A stretch of 64,000 nucleotides of DNA from Pseudonocardia sp. DSM 110487 (GCF_019468565.1 NZ_CP080521.1:6386001-6450000); one strand, 5' to 3'; shown: positions 1-8,257, counted from the first letter of the stretch. Numbers and translations are program-made. Notes: generated by a model not told the origin, from the letters alone.

Positions 1-9
1 ATCCGTGAC

Positions 10-534
10 ATGAGACAGACGGGCGTCGCGCGATCGTCCGGAACCGCCGAAGGCCGCCCAGAAGCGCACCGCGAAACAGCCGGGCTACTGATCCATTCGC
101 GAGCGCTCCGTCAACACTTGGACCAGCCGGTGTTCCTGGCGCGCGCCAGGGGGCAAGCTACCAACGCTCATCCGAGCGGCGACGACGTGCCACGAGTGAT
201 CCCGATGATCCAGTGCCACTACGGCGTACCTTCAGCCGATATCTGGAAGTCCGGCGACGACTGTGTCGGGATCAGCGAGGGAGCATACGACTTCGGGCTT
301 CCCGCCTTCGGCGCGGTGATGCGCGTCATCGACGAGCAGAACCGGTCCGCGGCGGACAAGTGCGACCCGAACGGGGAGCCGGCGACCGTCGGCGTGCTGC
401 TGACGATGACCGACCCCTTCGCCGGCAGCCGCGCACTCCACGAACTCGAAGGCATGGCCGCAGGGCAGCGCATGGCCAATGGAACGGGCTGCCTGCACCC
501 CGTGAAACTCGTCGTGGGGCTGGCTGCCATGTGA
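10..534 (+). CDS. Hypothetical protein, possibly shorter
   Basis: An open frame of 174 codons. I do not recognise the protein. The first 60 or so residues are Arg/Ala-rich and low in coding character. From about residue 60 the composition looks protein-like, and the C-terminal half has hydrophobic stretches and ends LVVGLAAM. An internal ATG at 205 would give a 109-residue protein and may be the better start. There is no clear ribosome binding site for either start. It sits next to an eroded locus that contains other gene remnants, so it could itself be a fragment. A competing minus-strand frame over the same bases looks like a shadow. Confidence 0.35.
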   Translation: MRQTGVARSSGTAEGRPEAHRETAGLLIHSRALRQHLDQPVFLARARGQATNAHPSGDDVPRVIPMIQCHYGVPSADIWKSGDDCVGISEGAYDFGLPAFGAVMRVIDEQNRSAADKCDPNGEPATVGVLLTMTDPFAGSRALHELEGMAAGQRMANGTGCLHPVKLVVGLAAM

Positions 535-615
535 CGGCTGCGCGTGCGGCGGGGGGCAGTTCTGCCCAAGTGATCGGCGGCATCGACATGGGGAGAGCCC
601 CCTTGTGAACCGAGG

Positions 616-852
616 TCAGAATGTGGCGATCGGGTCGACCGGGCTGCCGGACGTACCGGCGAAGCGGACTGGCGCAACCGCGAGGTGGAAGTCCCACTGG
701 CCGAGCTCGGCAGCCGTCGTCGCGCACACCTCCACGTCGCAGTTGTCGAGCATCCACAGACCCACCGCGACGAGGCCCACGGCGTGAACCGGCATCAACA
801 CGTCGTCGTACCCCGACGGCTGAACGCCCTGGGGGGTGTCGGCGACGAGATC
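616..852 (-). pseudogene. Cyclase-family (kynurenine formamidase-like) 3' remnant
   Basis: The last 75-80 codons of a cyclase-family metal-dependent hydrolase (PF04199-like). The segment ends with a typical tail: a PVHAVGLVAVGLWMLDN core, then an APVRFAGTSGSP stretch, then PVDPIATF and stop. The N-terminal part, with the metal-binding HxGTHxD motif, is absent. Upstream the frame merges into the 3' end of the lacI-like gene, which lies in another frame and overlaps it by about 58 bp. The reading is that a deletion joined the end of lacI to the end of a cyclase gene. Same strand as the lacI-adh-UPF0261-SBP genes, so it was probably the last gene of that operon. The family call rests on pattern recall only. 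Confidence 0.6.
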
Positions 853-1877
853 AGCGGGCCCGCCGGTGGCGCGGTGCTGTCCCGGACCATCAACCTCGTT
901 GGCATGGTCTCCAGCCGGGACGACGTGGTCCCCTCCAGCTGGGCGAGCAGCAGGCGCATGGCCGCCCGCCCCATCTCGTAGGTCGGGATCGCGACCGTCG
1001 TGAGGGTGGGCCGGACGTACCGCGCGATCGGCGTGTCGTCGAACCCGACCACGGAGACGTCCTCCGGCACGCGGCGCCCGGCGTCGGCGGTCGCGGCGTA
1101 GGCGCCGAGCGCGATCCGGTCGTTCGCGCACAGCAGGGCGGTGGGCGGCGGCACGGCGGCGAGGATCTCCCGCGTGGCTGCGTAGCCGCTCTCCTCGGTG
1201 AAGTCGCCGTACCGCACGACCGGCGCGCCGAGGCCTGCGACCTTCAGCGCATCCCGGTAGCCCTGGGCACGGTCCTGCACGGTAGTGGACGAGGCCGGCC
1301 CGCCGAGGAACGCGACCCGGCGGTGCCCGATCCCGATGAGGTGCTCGGCGGCCTCCCGGCTCGCCGCCACGTTGTCGACGCGCACCGACGGGTGAGCGGT
1401 GAGGTGCCGGCCGACGGCCACCAAGCCCGTGCGGTACGTGCCGAGCACCGCGGTGCGGTCGGGCGCGTCGGCCCAGCCGCCACCGGCCACCACGATCCCG
1501 TCGACGCGGGACTTGATCAGGGTGTCGAGGTAGCCGGAGATCTTGGCGGGGTCCCGGTCGGTGTTGCAGAGCACCACGCGGTAGCCGTGGCTCGACGCCG
1601 CGTCCTCCACGCCCCGAACGAGCGGCGGGTAGTAGGAGTTGGAGATGTCCGGGACGACGAGGCCGATCGCGGACGAGCGCTGCTGCAGCAGGGCGCGCGC
1701 GAGATCATTGGGCCGGTAGCCGAGCTGGTCGATCGCGCGCTCGACCCTGTCCCGGGTCTCCTTGCGCATCGGGACGGCGGCCGAGGCCGGGCTGAGCACG
1801 CGGGACACCGTGGCAACGGATACACCCGCCGCCGCGGCCACGTCCCGGATGCTGACAGCAGCCTTGCTTCTCGGCAT
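795..1877 (-). CDS. LacI-family transcriptional regulator
   Basis: A 360-residue LacI/GalR regulator. The N-terminal helix-turn-helix is around residues 8-28 (VSIRDVAAAAGVSVATVSRV), followed by a hinge helix and a periplasmic-binding-protein-like sensor domain (residues about 65-330). The family normally ends soon after a VRDSTAPP-like tail, seen here near residue 338. The last 20 residues (PLISSPTPP and onward) look foreign, because the frame continues into a neighbouring cyclase remnant. The native stop therefore seems lost. It lies 13 bp downstream of an alcohol dehydrogenase on the same strand, so it probably regulates that sugar/polyol-type catabolic operon. The effector is unknown. Confidence 0.9.
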   Translation of the reverse strand: MPRSKAAVSIRDVAAAAGVSVATVSRVLSPASAAVPMRKETRDRVERAIDQLGYRPNDLARALLQQRSSAIGLVVPDISNSYYPPLVRGVEDAASSHGYRVVLCNTDRDPAKISGYLDTLIKSRVDGIVVAGGGWADAPDRTAVLGTYRTGLVAVGRHLTAHPSVRVDNVAASREAAEHLIGIGHRRVAFLGGPASSTTVQDRAQGYRDALKVAGLGAPVVRYGDFTEESGYAATREILAAVPPPTALLCANDRIALGAYAATADAGRRVPEDVSVVGFDDTPIARYVRPTLTTVAIPTYEMGRAAMRLLLAQLEGTTSSRLETMPTRLMVRDSTAPPAGPLISSPTPPRAFSRRGTTTC

Positions 1878-1890
1878 CGACCCATCGTCC

Positions 1891-2994
1891 TCAGGGAACC
1901 AGCACGACCTTCATCGGGTCACCCTCGCGCTCACGCACCACGCGGAACGCCTCGGCGATGTCCTCGAGCGGGAACCGGTGGCTGACGAGCTCCTCGCCGC
2001 GCAGTCCGCCACTCGCGGCCATCGCCATCGCGCGCTTGACGTTGTTGCCACCCTCGCCGCGCGAGGTGTACATCGAGATGTCGCTCCGCACGGCCGCCGA
2101 CAGGTCGAGCGTCACCGGGCCGGGGTAGAAGGCGACGAACACGATCTTCCCGGCGCGCTTGGTCATCCCGATGCACTGGTCGGGCACGCCGGGACCGCCG
2201 GAGGTCTCGATCACCCAGTCGGCACCGTCGCCGCCGGTCAGCTCCCGCACGCGGGCGACCGGGTCGGTCTCCCGGGCGTTGATGATCTCGGTGGCACCCA
2301 GCCGCGCCCCGAGCTCGAGCCGGGACTCGCGCGTGCCGACCAGCGTCACGCTGCGGGCCGCGAGCTGGCGGCACAGCTGCACGGTCATCAGCCCGATCGG
2401 TCCGGGCCCGACCACCACGACGTCCTGGCCGGCCATGTACCCGCCTGCCACGTCGATGCCGTAGAGGCCGGTGCCCGCGGTCGTCACGAGGACGGCGTCG
2501 GCGAACGAGATGTTCTCCGGCATCTTGTAGAGCGCCTTGACGTCGTGCACGGCGTACTGGGCGAACCCGCCGTCGACGGTGATGCCGCTGGCCCGCTGCC
2601 CCTTGCCCGGCTTGGCGTAGTTCAGGCAGGCGGTGTACTTGCCGATGATGCAGTTGTCGCAGCGCCCGCAGCCGGCGTGCACCTCGATGGCCACGCGGTC
2701 GCCGACGGCGAACTCGTCGACGGACTCGCCGAGCGCCACCACCGTGCCGGCCCACTCGTGGCCGGGGGTGAACTCGCCGAACGGCGGGGTCTGCGGGAAG
2801 TGGCCGTCGAAGATCTTCAGGTCGGTGCCGCAGGTGCCGCACATCGCGACCTCGACGAGCACCTGGTGCGGGCCGGGCCGGGGCACCGGGCGGTCGATCA
2901 CGCGGATGTCGCCGGGGCCGAAAAGCACGGCGGCACGCATGCTGTCCGGGATCGGGCGCGTGGCGGTGGGTGCTGTCTGGACGTCGGCGGTCAT
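1891..2994 (-). CDS. Zinc-dependent alcohol/polyol dehydrogenase
   Basis: A 367-residue medium-chain dehydrogenase of the threonine/sorbitol dehydrogenase type. It should oxidise a secondary alcohol with NAD(P)+. Visible features: the catalytic-zinc Cys region MCGTCGTDLKIFDG, the PGHEWAG motif, the structural-zinc cluster GCGRCDNCIIGKYTAC, and a Rossmann loop VVVGPGPIGLMTVQL. The start overlaps the stop of the upstream UPF0261 gene by four bases (ATGA), so the two are translationally coupled. LacI follows 13 bp downstream. Substrate cannot be read from sequence. The Tm-1-like neighbour and LacI suggest a sugar-derived or polyol compound, as an inference. Confidence 0.92.
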   Translation of the reverse strand: MTADVQTAPTATRPIPDSMRAAVLFGPGDIRVIDRPVPRPGPHQVLVEVAMCGTCGTDLKIFDGHFPQTPPFGEFTPGHEWAGTVVALGESVDEFAVGDRVAIEVHAGCGRCDNCIIGKYTACLNYAKPGKGQRASGITVDGGFAQYAVHDVKALYKMPENISFADAVLVTTAGTGLYGIDVAGGYMAGQDVVVVGPGPIGLMTVQLCRQLAARSVTLVGTRESRLELGARLGATEIINARETDPVARVRELTGGDGADWVIETSGGPGVPDQCIGMTKRAGKIVFVAFYPGPVTLDLSAAVRSDISMYTSRGEGGNNVKRAMAMAASGGLRGEELVSHRFPLEDIAEAFRVVREREGDPMKVVLVP

Positions 2995-4259
2995 GTCACT
3001 CCTCGGATCGGTATCGCTGTGGCGGTCGCGCGGGTCGGCAGGTGCCGCAGAAGGGCGTCGGCGGCCTCCACCGCGAGCCGCGGGTCGTTGATCGACAGGT
3101 CCAGCTCGCCGTACTCGACGTGCGGGGCGAGATCTGCCCGCAGCCGGGCGACGAACGCGGCGTTCGCCTCAGGATCATGCAGGATGCCGCCGGGCGAGCC
3201 GACCTCGGACCAGCCCTTCAGCGGAACGAGGACGGCGGTCGGTCCGGTGGCGGCGTTCGCGCGTTGCGCGAAGAGGGCACCGAACCGGTCCAGCTCCGCC
3301 GCCCCGGCCCGGACGTTCGTGTTCTGCGAGTTGTGGTGGTGCACGGGCCGGCCGCGCAGGTGCGCCGGAATCGTGTCGGCGGCGCCGAAGCAGAAGTACT
3401 CGCACCCGCCGGGCACCAGCACCTGCGGGATGCCCCGCTCCCCCGCGGCGGTGAGCCTGCCGGGACGGACGGGCGCGTAGATGTCGGCGGGCTCGATCTC
3501 ACCCAGCAGTTCGTGCGTGGTGAGGTCGAGCACGCCCGCGAACATGCCCTCGGCGACCAGCCGCTCCATGGCCGACCCGCATGCGCCGGAGGCGTGGAAC
3601 GCGACCGTGTCGACGCCGGCCGCCCGCAACCGGTCGGTCGCGGTGGTGACCGCGGCGTGGGTGTTGCCGAACGCCGTGGTCGCGACGAGCGGGCGGGCAC
3701 CGTCGAGCGGTGCCGGCCTGCCCGCCGCGACCATCCCGGCGACCGCGGCCGCCGCCCCGCGCAGGACGGGGGCGGTGACCGCGTTGGGACCGCCGAGCAG
3801 GTCGGCGACCGAGAACATCATCGTGACGTCGCTGTCACCGACGTAGCCGCGGACGTCTCCGGAGGCGACCGTGGACACGATCACCTTCGGCACCCCGTAC
3901 GGCAGCGACCGCATCGCCGCGGCCGCCACAGCGGTGCCCTGGCTGCCCCCGATCGCGAGCGCGCCCGCGAGCTGCCCTGCGCCGTGCCAGATGCGCAGCA
4001 GGAGACCCGCGCCTGCGGCCATCTCGGTCATCGCCCGATCCCGCCGGGTGCCCTCGCGCAGGTCCGCGAGTGACGCCCCGGCGGCGTGCGCGACGGCCTC
4101 GGCGGGGATGTCGCGATCCGGGTCGGTGAGCTCGGTGGGCCGTAGCCCGACGTCGACGAGCCGGGTGGGGATCCCGAGCTCGGCGAGCACGTCGCGGAGG
4201 TAGAACGCCTCGCCCGCCTTGGTGTCCAGGGTGGCGAGCACCGCGACGAACGGGCCCAT
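2991..4259 (-). CDS. UPF0261 / Tm-1-like ATP-binding protein
   Basis: A 422-residue member of the UPF0261/Tm-1-like family. The family has an N-terminal ATP-binding half (here VAVLATLDTKAGEA near residue 5, IGGSQGTAVAAAAMR near 100) and a C-terminal half with a TIM-barrel-like or phosphotransfer role. The N-terminal LDTKG-like motif and the C-terminal block VLVPLKGWSE are characteristic. Family function is uncertain; the plant homologue Tm-1 binds a viral replicase, while bacterial members lie in catabolic operons. It is coupled to the dehydrogenase (ATGA overlap) and preceded by a 25-codon open frame that overlaps its start. Confidence 0.85.
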   Translation of the reverse strand: MGPFVAVLATLDTKAGEAFYLRDVLAELGIPTRLVDVGLRPTELTDPDRDIPAEAVAHAAGASLADLREGTRRDRAMTEMAAGAGLLLRIWHGAGQLAGALAIGGSQGTAVAAAAMRSLPYGVPKVIVSTVASGDVRGYVGDSDVTMMFSVADLLGGPNAVTAPVLRGAAAAVAGMVAAGRPAPLDGARPLVATTAFGNTHAAVTTATDRLRAAGVDTVAFHASGACGSAMERLVAEGMFAGVLDLTTHELLGEIEPADIYAPVRPGRLTAAGERGIPQVLVPGGCEYFCFGAADTIPAHLRGRPVHHHNSQNTNVRAGAAELDRFGALFAQRANAATGPTAVLVPLKGWSEVGSPGGILHDPEANAAFVARLRADLAPHVEYGELDLSINDPRLAVEAADALLRHLPTRATATAIPIRGVT

Positions 4260-4336
4260 CAGCGGACCCCTGCGAGGAGGACCGCGTCGTCGGGGGGCGC
4301 GACGACGTGGTCCCCCTCGCCAACCTCGTCTGCCAT
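4259..4336 (-). CDS. Possible 25-residue small ORF before the UPF0261 gene
   Basis: ATG at 4336 opens a 25-codon frame (begins MADEVGEGDHVVAPPDD) that ends TGATG, its stop overlapping the start of the UPF0261 gene by one base. A GGGGAAGG stretch lies about 8 bases upstream as a weak ribosome site. It could be a translational coupler, the residue of a deleted gene, or chance. Nothing in the peptide identifies a function. Confidence 0.3.
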   Translation of the reverse strand: MADEVGEGDHVVAPPDDAVLLAGVR

Positions 4337-4370
4337 CAACCGTGCCTTCCCCATCGGGGTCGCCCGGGAG

Positions 4371-5432
4371 TCAGCGCCAGCGCGCGTCGCCGGCCTGCAC
4401 GCCCAACGAGTCGACGGCGTCGATGACGGGGCCGGCATCGACGAGCTGCTCGTAGACGGGGGGTTCGTTCTCGAGGATCCCGAGCTCGCCCATCCGGCGC
4501 ATCGTCGCCTTGATGCGGGCCTTGTCGAGCCCGGTGTTGACCGGGAACACGGCCTTCTGGGTGAGCAGGGTGTCGTAGGCCTGCGAGATGACCTGCTCGT
4601 CGAACTGGGTGGTCGCGGCGACGATCCGGACCGTCTCGTCCTTGTTCTCGTACATGAACCGGTGGGCGCGGGTCAGTGCCGTCATGAACCGGACCGCGAC
4701 GTCCCGATTGGCCTCGAGCCACGCGCGCGACACGAAGTAGGTGCCGTAGTGGTACTCGGGCACGATCGAGTCCAGCTCGGCGATCGTGTGCATGCCCGGG
4801 TTGTCGCGCTGCACCGCGATGGCCTGCTCGGTCTGCAGGATCGCGTTCTGGATCCGGCCGTCCACCAGGGCGGAGTTGTAGGACTGCGCGTCGACCGGGA
4901 TGTACTGGACGTCGTTCGGCGTGAGGCCGGCCGACTGCAGGACGAGGCGGGTCATCACCTCGCGGAAGGCGCCGACCTCCTGCACGCCCACCTGGCGGCC
5001 GCGCAGGTCGGCCGCGGTCGCCACGTCGGCGGGGGCGACCGCGGAGACCGTCAGCTTGTCGGTGTAGGCGCCGATGACGGCGACGTCCCCGCCGCCCGCC
5101 GATGCGTTCACCACCGGCTCGATGCTGGCGGCGCCGATCTCCAGCGCGCCGCCGACCACACCCTGCACGACCGAAACGCCCGAGCGCAGGTTCTGCGCCT
5201 CGACGGTCAGGCCGACCTCGGAGAGGAAACCCTTCTCGATCGCCACGGCGAGGTCGGCGTTGGCGAAGCTGGTGACCCCGGTCGGGAGGCCCACCCGGAT
5301 CGCCTGCCCCTCGGGCCGCGGCTCGCCGCCGCTCTGGGACGGGGCGTCGCCGAATGCCCCGCATCCGGCGAGCGTGCCCGCCACGGCGAGGGCGGCGAGC
5401 GCGGTACGAAGACGTCTTGCGGGTCGTCGCAT
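4371..5432 (-). CDS. ABC transporter substrate-binding lipoprotein (NMT1/SsuA type)
   Basis: A 353-residue extracytoplasmic solute receptor. Residues 1-24 form a lipoprotein signal: two Arg pairs, a hydrophobic stretch and a lipobox LAGC with the modified Cys at 24. The mature part is an NMT1/THI5/SsuA-like fold (VGLPTGVTSFANADLAVAIEKG, then EVGLTVEAQNLRSG). This family binds nitrate, sulfonates, taurine, thiamine precursors or similar. No ATPase gene is nearby, and only a broken permease remnant precedes it by 3 bp, so the transporter as seen here is incomplete. It is followed by the UPF0261-dehydrogenase-LacI genes on the same strand. Confidence 0.88.
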   Translation of the reverse strand: MRRPARRLRTALAALAVAGTLAGCGAFGDAPSQSGGEPRPEGQAIRVGLPTGVTSFANADLAVAIEKGFLSEVGLTVEAQNLRSGVSVVQGVVGGALEIGAASIEPVVNASAGGGDVAVIGAYTDKLTVSAVAPADVATAADLRGRQVGVQEVGAFREVMTRLVLQSAGLTPNDVQYIPVDAQSYNSALVDGRIQNAILQTEQAIAVQRDNPGMHTIAELDSIVPEYHYGTYFVSRAWLEANRDVAVRFMTALTRAHRFMYENKDETVRIVAATTQFDEQVISQAYDTLLTQKAVFPVNTGLDKARIKATMRRMGELGILENEPPVYEQLVDAGPVIDAVDSLGVQAGDARWR

Positions 5433-5435
5433 GGA

Positions 5436-5704
5436 TCAGTCCTTTGCTGCCCACCGCACGACTTGTGCGCTCGGCCCATTCGAGCAAGTGCTGCCGGTGT
5501 GGTGCCGAGCAGCGAGATCAGCAGGATCGGGACGAAGGTGCGGTCGGTGCGGAAGCTGTTGGCGTTGGTGACGATCAGATTGCGGAGGCCTGCGATGGCC
5601 GTGTAGACCTCCGCGACGATCACGCCGATCAACGCGCGTCCGATGGCCAGCCGCAAACCGGTGACAACATACGGCAGCGCCGAAGGCAAGATCAGGTCGC
5701 TCCA
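5436..5704 (-). pseudogene. ABC permease (SsuC/TauC type) 3' remnant, frameshifted
   Basis: Translation of 5704-5497 gives the C-terminal part of a binding-protein-dependent inner-membrane permease: DLILPSALPYVVTGLRLAIG, then GRALIGVIVAEVYTA, then RTDRTFVPILLISLLGTT. The N-terminal membrane segments are absent. Near 5497 the homology moves to other frames: LEWAER appears in one and VVRWAAKD plus stop in another. That implies at least one small indel as well as the 5' truncation. The stop at 5436-5438 is 3 bp before the SBP start, as expected for an original permease-SBP operon. Upstream bases 5705-5770 no longer match the family. Confidence 0.72.
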
Positions 5705-5846
5705 CCCTCCTGCTCTCTCTGGAGCAGCAGGACTGCGCCACCTCGACCAGGTGGCGGCCGGATCCACGGCAACCGGCGCATGCGCCCTCCCGGCTCGCGA
5801 GCCGCCTCGTCTGGGCGTATCGTCCGGTTCGACTTCGGAAATGTCG

Positions 5847-5861
5847 TTCCGCTACGCGGAA
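5847..5861. promoter_or_regulatory. Candidate operator upstream of MFS gene
   Basis: A perfect 15 bp palindrome, TTCCGC-TAC-GCGGAA, ends 23 bp before the MFS start codon. Its form resembles sites of IclR-family regulators. No IclR gene is in the window, so the cognate protein is unknown. The remaining part of the 5705-5884 gap holds small hairpins (for example CCACCT/AGGTGG at 5738-5754) but no gene. Confidence 0.4.
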
Positions 5862-5884
5862 TTTGAGCTCATCGGGGAGCTGGC

Positions 5885-7234
5885 ATGACCACTCGACCCA
5901 CCGGGAAGGCAGCGGCGAACGAGGGGACGACCGAGCCGCGTGGGCTGCGGAGAGTCGTCTTCGGCGCGCTCGTCGGCACCGCGCTGGAGTGGTACGACTT
6001 CTTCATCTACGGCACCGCGGCGGCGCTCGTCTTCAACGTGCTGTTCTTCCCCCAGAGCGACCCCGCCATCGGCACGATCACCGCGTTCGCCACGTTCGGC
6101 GTCGGGTTCGTGTTCCGGCCGCTCGGCGGGATCCTCTTCGGGCACATCGGCGACCGCATCGGGCGCCGGGCAACGCTCATCATCACCACGCTGGTCATGG
6201 GGCTCTCGACCGGCGTCATCGGGTTGCTGCCGACCTACGAGACGATCGGCGTATGGGCGCCGGTGCTGCTCGTGCTCCTGCGGGTGCTGCAGGGGCTGGG
6301 CGCAGGGGCCGAGTTCGGCGGCGCGTCCACCCTGCTCGCCGAGCACGCACCGGCGCACCGCCGCGGCTACTACTGCTCCTACGCCCAGACCGGCGTGCAG
6401 GTCGGCCTCGTGCTCGCGACCGTGTCGTTCCTGCTGGTCGGCCTGCTCGACGACGAGCAGTTGTACAGCTGGGGCTGGCGGGTGCCGTTCCTGGTGAGCT
6501 TCCTGATGATCGGGGTGGCGCTGTACGTGCGGCTGCGGGTCGAGGAGTCGCCGGTCTTCCGGCGGATGCTCACCGAGCAGCAGGTGATCAAGCTGCCGGT
6601 GCTGGAGACGCTGCGCAGCTACCCGCGGAACCTGCTGATCGGTGTGGGCGCCCACATCGCCGACACCGCATGCGCCTACCTCTACGCCACGTTCACCGTC
6701 TCCTACGCCACCAGCACGCTCGGGATCTCCCGTCCCGTCGTACTGACCGGCGTGATCATCTTCGGGGTGGTCGTGATCGCGCTGCAGCCGGTGTACGGGG
6801 CGCTGTCCGACCGCATCGGCCGCAAGCCGCTCAACCTGTTCTCCATGGTGTTCACGGCGGTCTTCATCTGGCCGTTCTTCCTGCTGCTCCAGACCGAGCA
6901 GCCGGTACTGGTCGTGATCGCGCTCGTGATCGCCACCGCGCTCGGGTGGGCCCCGGTGATCGCGGTGCAGCCCGCGTTCTACGCGGAGCTCTTCGGCGCG
7001 CGGGTGCGCTACAGCGGGTTCGCCACCTCACGGGAGGTCGGCGCCGCCCTTGCCGGGTTCACCCCGCTCATCGCGGCCGCGATGGTGGCCGCGGCGGGCG
7101 GTGCCCCCTGGGTCGTCGCGGCGTACATCGCGGGCCTCTGCGTGATCTCCCTGATCGCGTTCGTGGCCGCTCCGGAGACCAAGGACATGGACATCGAGGA
7201 GGCGGGCCCGTCGCGGCTGGGAGCGAACCGGTGA
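5885..7234 (+). CDS. MFS transporter, MHS family
   Basis: A 449-residue, 12-segment major facilitator of the metabolite:H+ symporter type (proline/betaine, shikimate, alpha-ketoglutarate relatives). Signature near residue 37 is ALEWYDFFIYGTAAALVF. The family loop motif follows segment 2 (GHIGDRIGRRATL), and the repeat loop after segment 8 reads GALSDRIGRKPLN. It imports a small organic acid or betaine-like solute with protons; the substrate is not deducible. It is monocistronic, with a palindromic operator candidate upstream. Start chosen at ATG 5885 after GGGGAGCTGGC. Confidence 0.93.
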   Translation: MTTRPTGKAAANEGTTEPRGLRRVVFGALVGTALEWYDFFIYGTAAALVFNVLFFPQSDPAIGTITAFATFGVGFVFRPLGGILFGHIGDRIGRRATLIITTLVMGLSTGVIGLLPTYETIGVWAPVLLVLLRVLQGLGAGAEFGGASTLLAEHAPAHRRGYYCSYAQTGVQVGLVLATVSFLLVGLLDDEQLYSWGWRVPFLVSFLMIGVALYVRLRVEESPVFRRMLTEQQVIKLPVLETLRSYPRNLLIGVGAHIADTACAYLYATFTVSYATSTLGISRPVVLTGVIIFGVVVIALQPVYGALSDRIGRKPLNLFSMVFTAVFIWPFFLLLQTEQPVLVVIALVIATALGWAPVIAVQPAFYAELFGARVRYSGFATSREVGAALAGFTPLIAAAMVAAAGGAPWVVAAYIAGLCVISLIAFVAAPETKDMDIEEAGPSRLGANR

Positions 7235-7379
7235 CCTAGCTGCTGCCGGGCGGCGGGCCTCCGGTGGCGGCCTTGTGCAGGACCTCCGGTGGCGCTCCAG
7301 ACCGGCGGTCGTGGAGGGACTTCCTGATCGAGTTCCGTCACAAGCTGGCGCCGATCTCCCTGCCGACGACCTTTGCCGC

Positions 7380-7772
7380 TCACTCCGAGGTGCTGAACTG
7401 CACGTCCAGGTGCTCGTGGATGGCGGCCGCCTGGAACGCCCTGGCCACCGGCGAGCCAGGACCATCGATCACGATCTTCAGGGCGATGCCCCGCTGCATG
7501 GCGTGCTCGTGGGCGTCGACGAGCACGGCGAGGCCTGCCGAGCCGAGGAAGCTGACGCCGGTCAGATCGAGCACCACGTCAGTGGGCGCCGTCGAGCCGG
7601 CGACGTCCATGACCTCGTCGAGCGCCGCGCGCAGCCGCGGACCCGAAGCGATGTCGATCTCCCCGCTGACGGTCAGCACGCTGACCGCTCCGGTCTGGAC
7701 CGGCGTGATCGTCACCATCCTCCGGCTGCTCCACTCGTCGTTGAGGTCCCACTCGGGCGAGCGAAGAACCAT
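7380..7772 (-). CDS. STAS-domain anti-sigma factor antagonist
   Basis: A 130-residue single STAS domain (VSVLTVSGEIDIASGPRLR at about 30-48; DLTGVSFLGSAGLAVLVDAH at about 69-88). In this family a Ser in the FLGSAGL loop (here Ser78) is phosphorylated by an RsbW-like kinase; unphosphorylated protein binds the anti-sigma factor. No RsbW or sigma-factor gene is adjacent. Start is uncertain: 7772 gives 130 residues, while a start at 7718 or 7715, right after GGAGG, would give about 112. The 145 bp between this stop and the MFS stop shows a CCTCCGGTGGCG direct repeat and no gene. Confidence 0.85.
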   Translation of the reverse strand: MVLRSPEWDLNDEWSSRRMVTITPVQTGAVSVLTVSGEIDIASGPRLRAALDEVMDVAGSTAPTDVVLDLTGVSFLGSAGLAVLVDAHEHAMQRGIALKIVIDGPGSPVARAFQAAAIHEHLDVQFSTSE

Positions 7773-7806
7773 ACCCCGAATGGAGGAGGGTGGGGACGGT
7801 TCGTGA

Positions 7807-8103
7807 TCAGACCTGCCGTGCGGCCCACTCGCGCAGCGTGGTGGTACCGGTGCGGACGACCGCCGGGTCGGGCGGAGGGGCCTGCGCCGCCCCGGGCGGC
7901 GGCGGGAGGTACGCGGCGGCGACGCCCGCGGCAGCCTCCGGTCCGAGATGCGGCGCGAGCATCCGCTCGTACTCGGCCGGCTCGACCGTGCGCCAGCGCA
8001 CCGGCCGGCGCAGCGCGAGCGCAAGTTCCGCCGCGGCCTCATCGCCGGTGAGCGCCTGCGGCCCAGCCACGACCTGCAGAGGCGGCGGGACCGGCGCGCG
8101 CAC
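7807..8103 (-). pseudogene. NmrA-like NAD(P)-binding protein, 3' remnant
   Basis: The open frame encodes about 95 residues that match only the C-terminal lobe of NmrA/atypical SDR proteins: ALTGDEAAAELALALRRPV, then WRTVEPAEYERMLAPHLGP, then GVAAAYL. The nucleotide-binding GxxGxxG half is missing. The 5' edge abuts, within a few bases, the truncated end of an HxlR gene that points the other way. In bacteria such NAD(P)-binding proteins often stand divergently from an HxlR regulator, so one deletion covering both 5' ends explains both fragments. Confidence 0.68.
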
Positions 8104-8224
8104 GGTGTACGCCGAGGTGCCCCCGCGGGTGGTCTACGAGCTGACCGAGCAGGGGCACAGCCTCAGCGGGATCCTGCACGCCATGCTCGTCTGGGGCGAG
8201 GAACACCCGGAGGCGGGTGGCTGA
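8098..8224 (+). pseudogene. HxlR-family regulator, 3' remnant
   Basis: The plus strand encodes RTVYAEVPPRVVYELTEQGH, then SLSGILHAMLVWGEEHPE and a stop. This is the wing and C-terminal helix of an HxlR winged-helix regulator. The N-terminal recognition helix is absent, and upstream the strand is occupied by the NmrA-like remnant. Only the last 40 or so codons survive, so it cannot be functional. Confidence 0.68.
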
Positions 8225-8257
8225 ACCGGCGGCCCACAAGATCGGCGAGGTTCGCGG

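Noticed and set aside
219..677. Minus-strand open frame of about 150 codons
   Set aside because: Composition looks like an antisense shadow; only the part from 616 to 852, in another frame, has family-like content.
5738..5754. CCACCT/AGGTGG hairpin as a terminator for the deleted transporter
   Set aside because: Short stem in very GC-rich DNA; such stems arise often by chance here.
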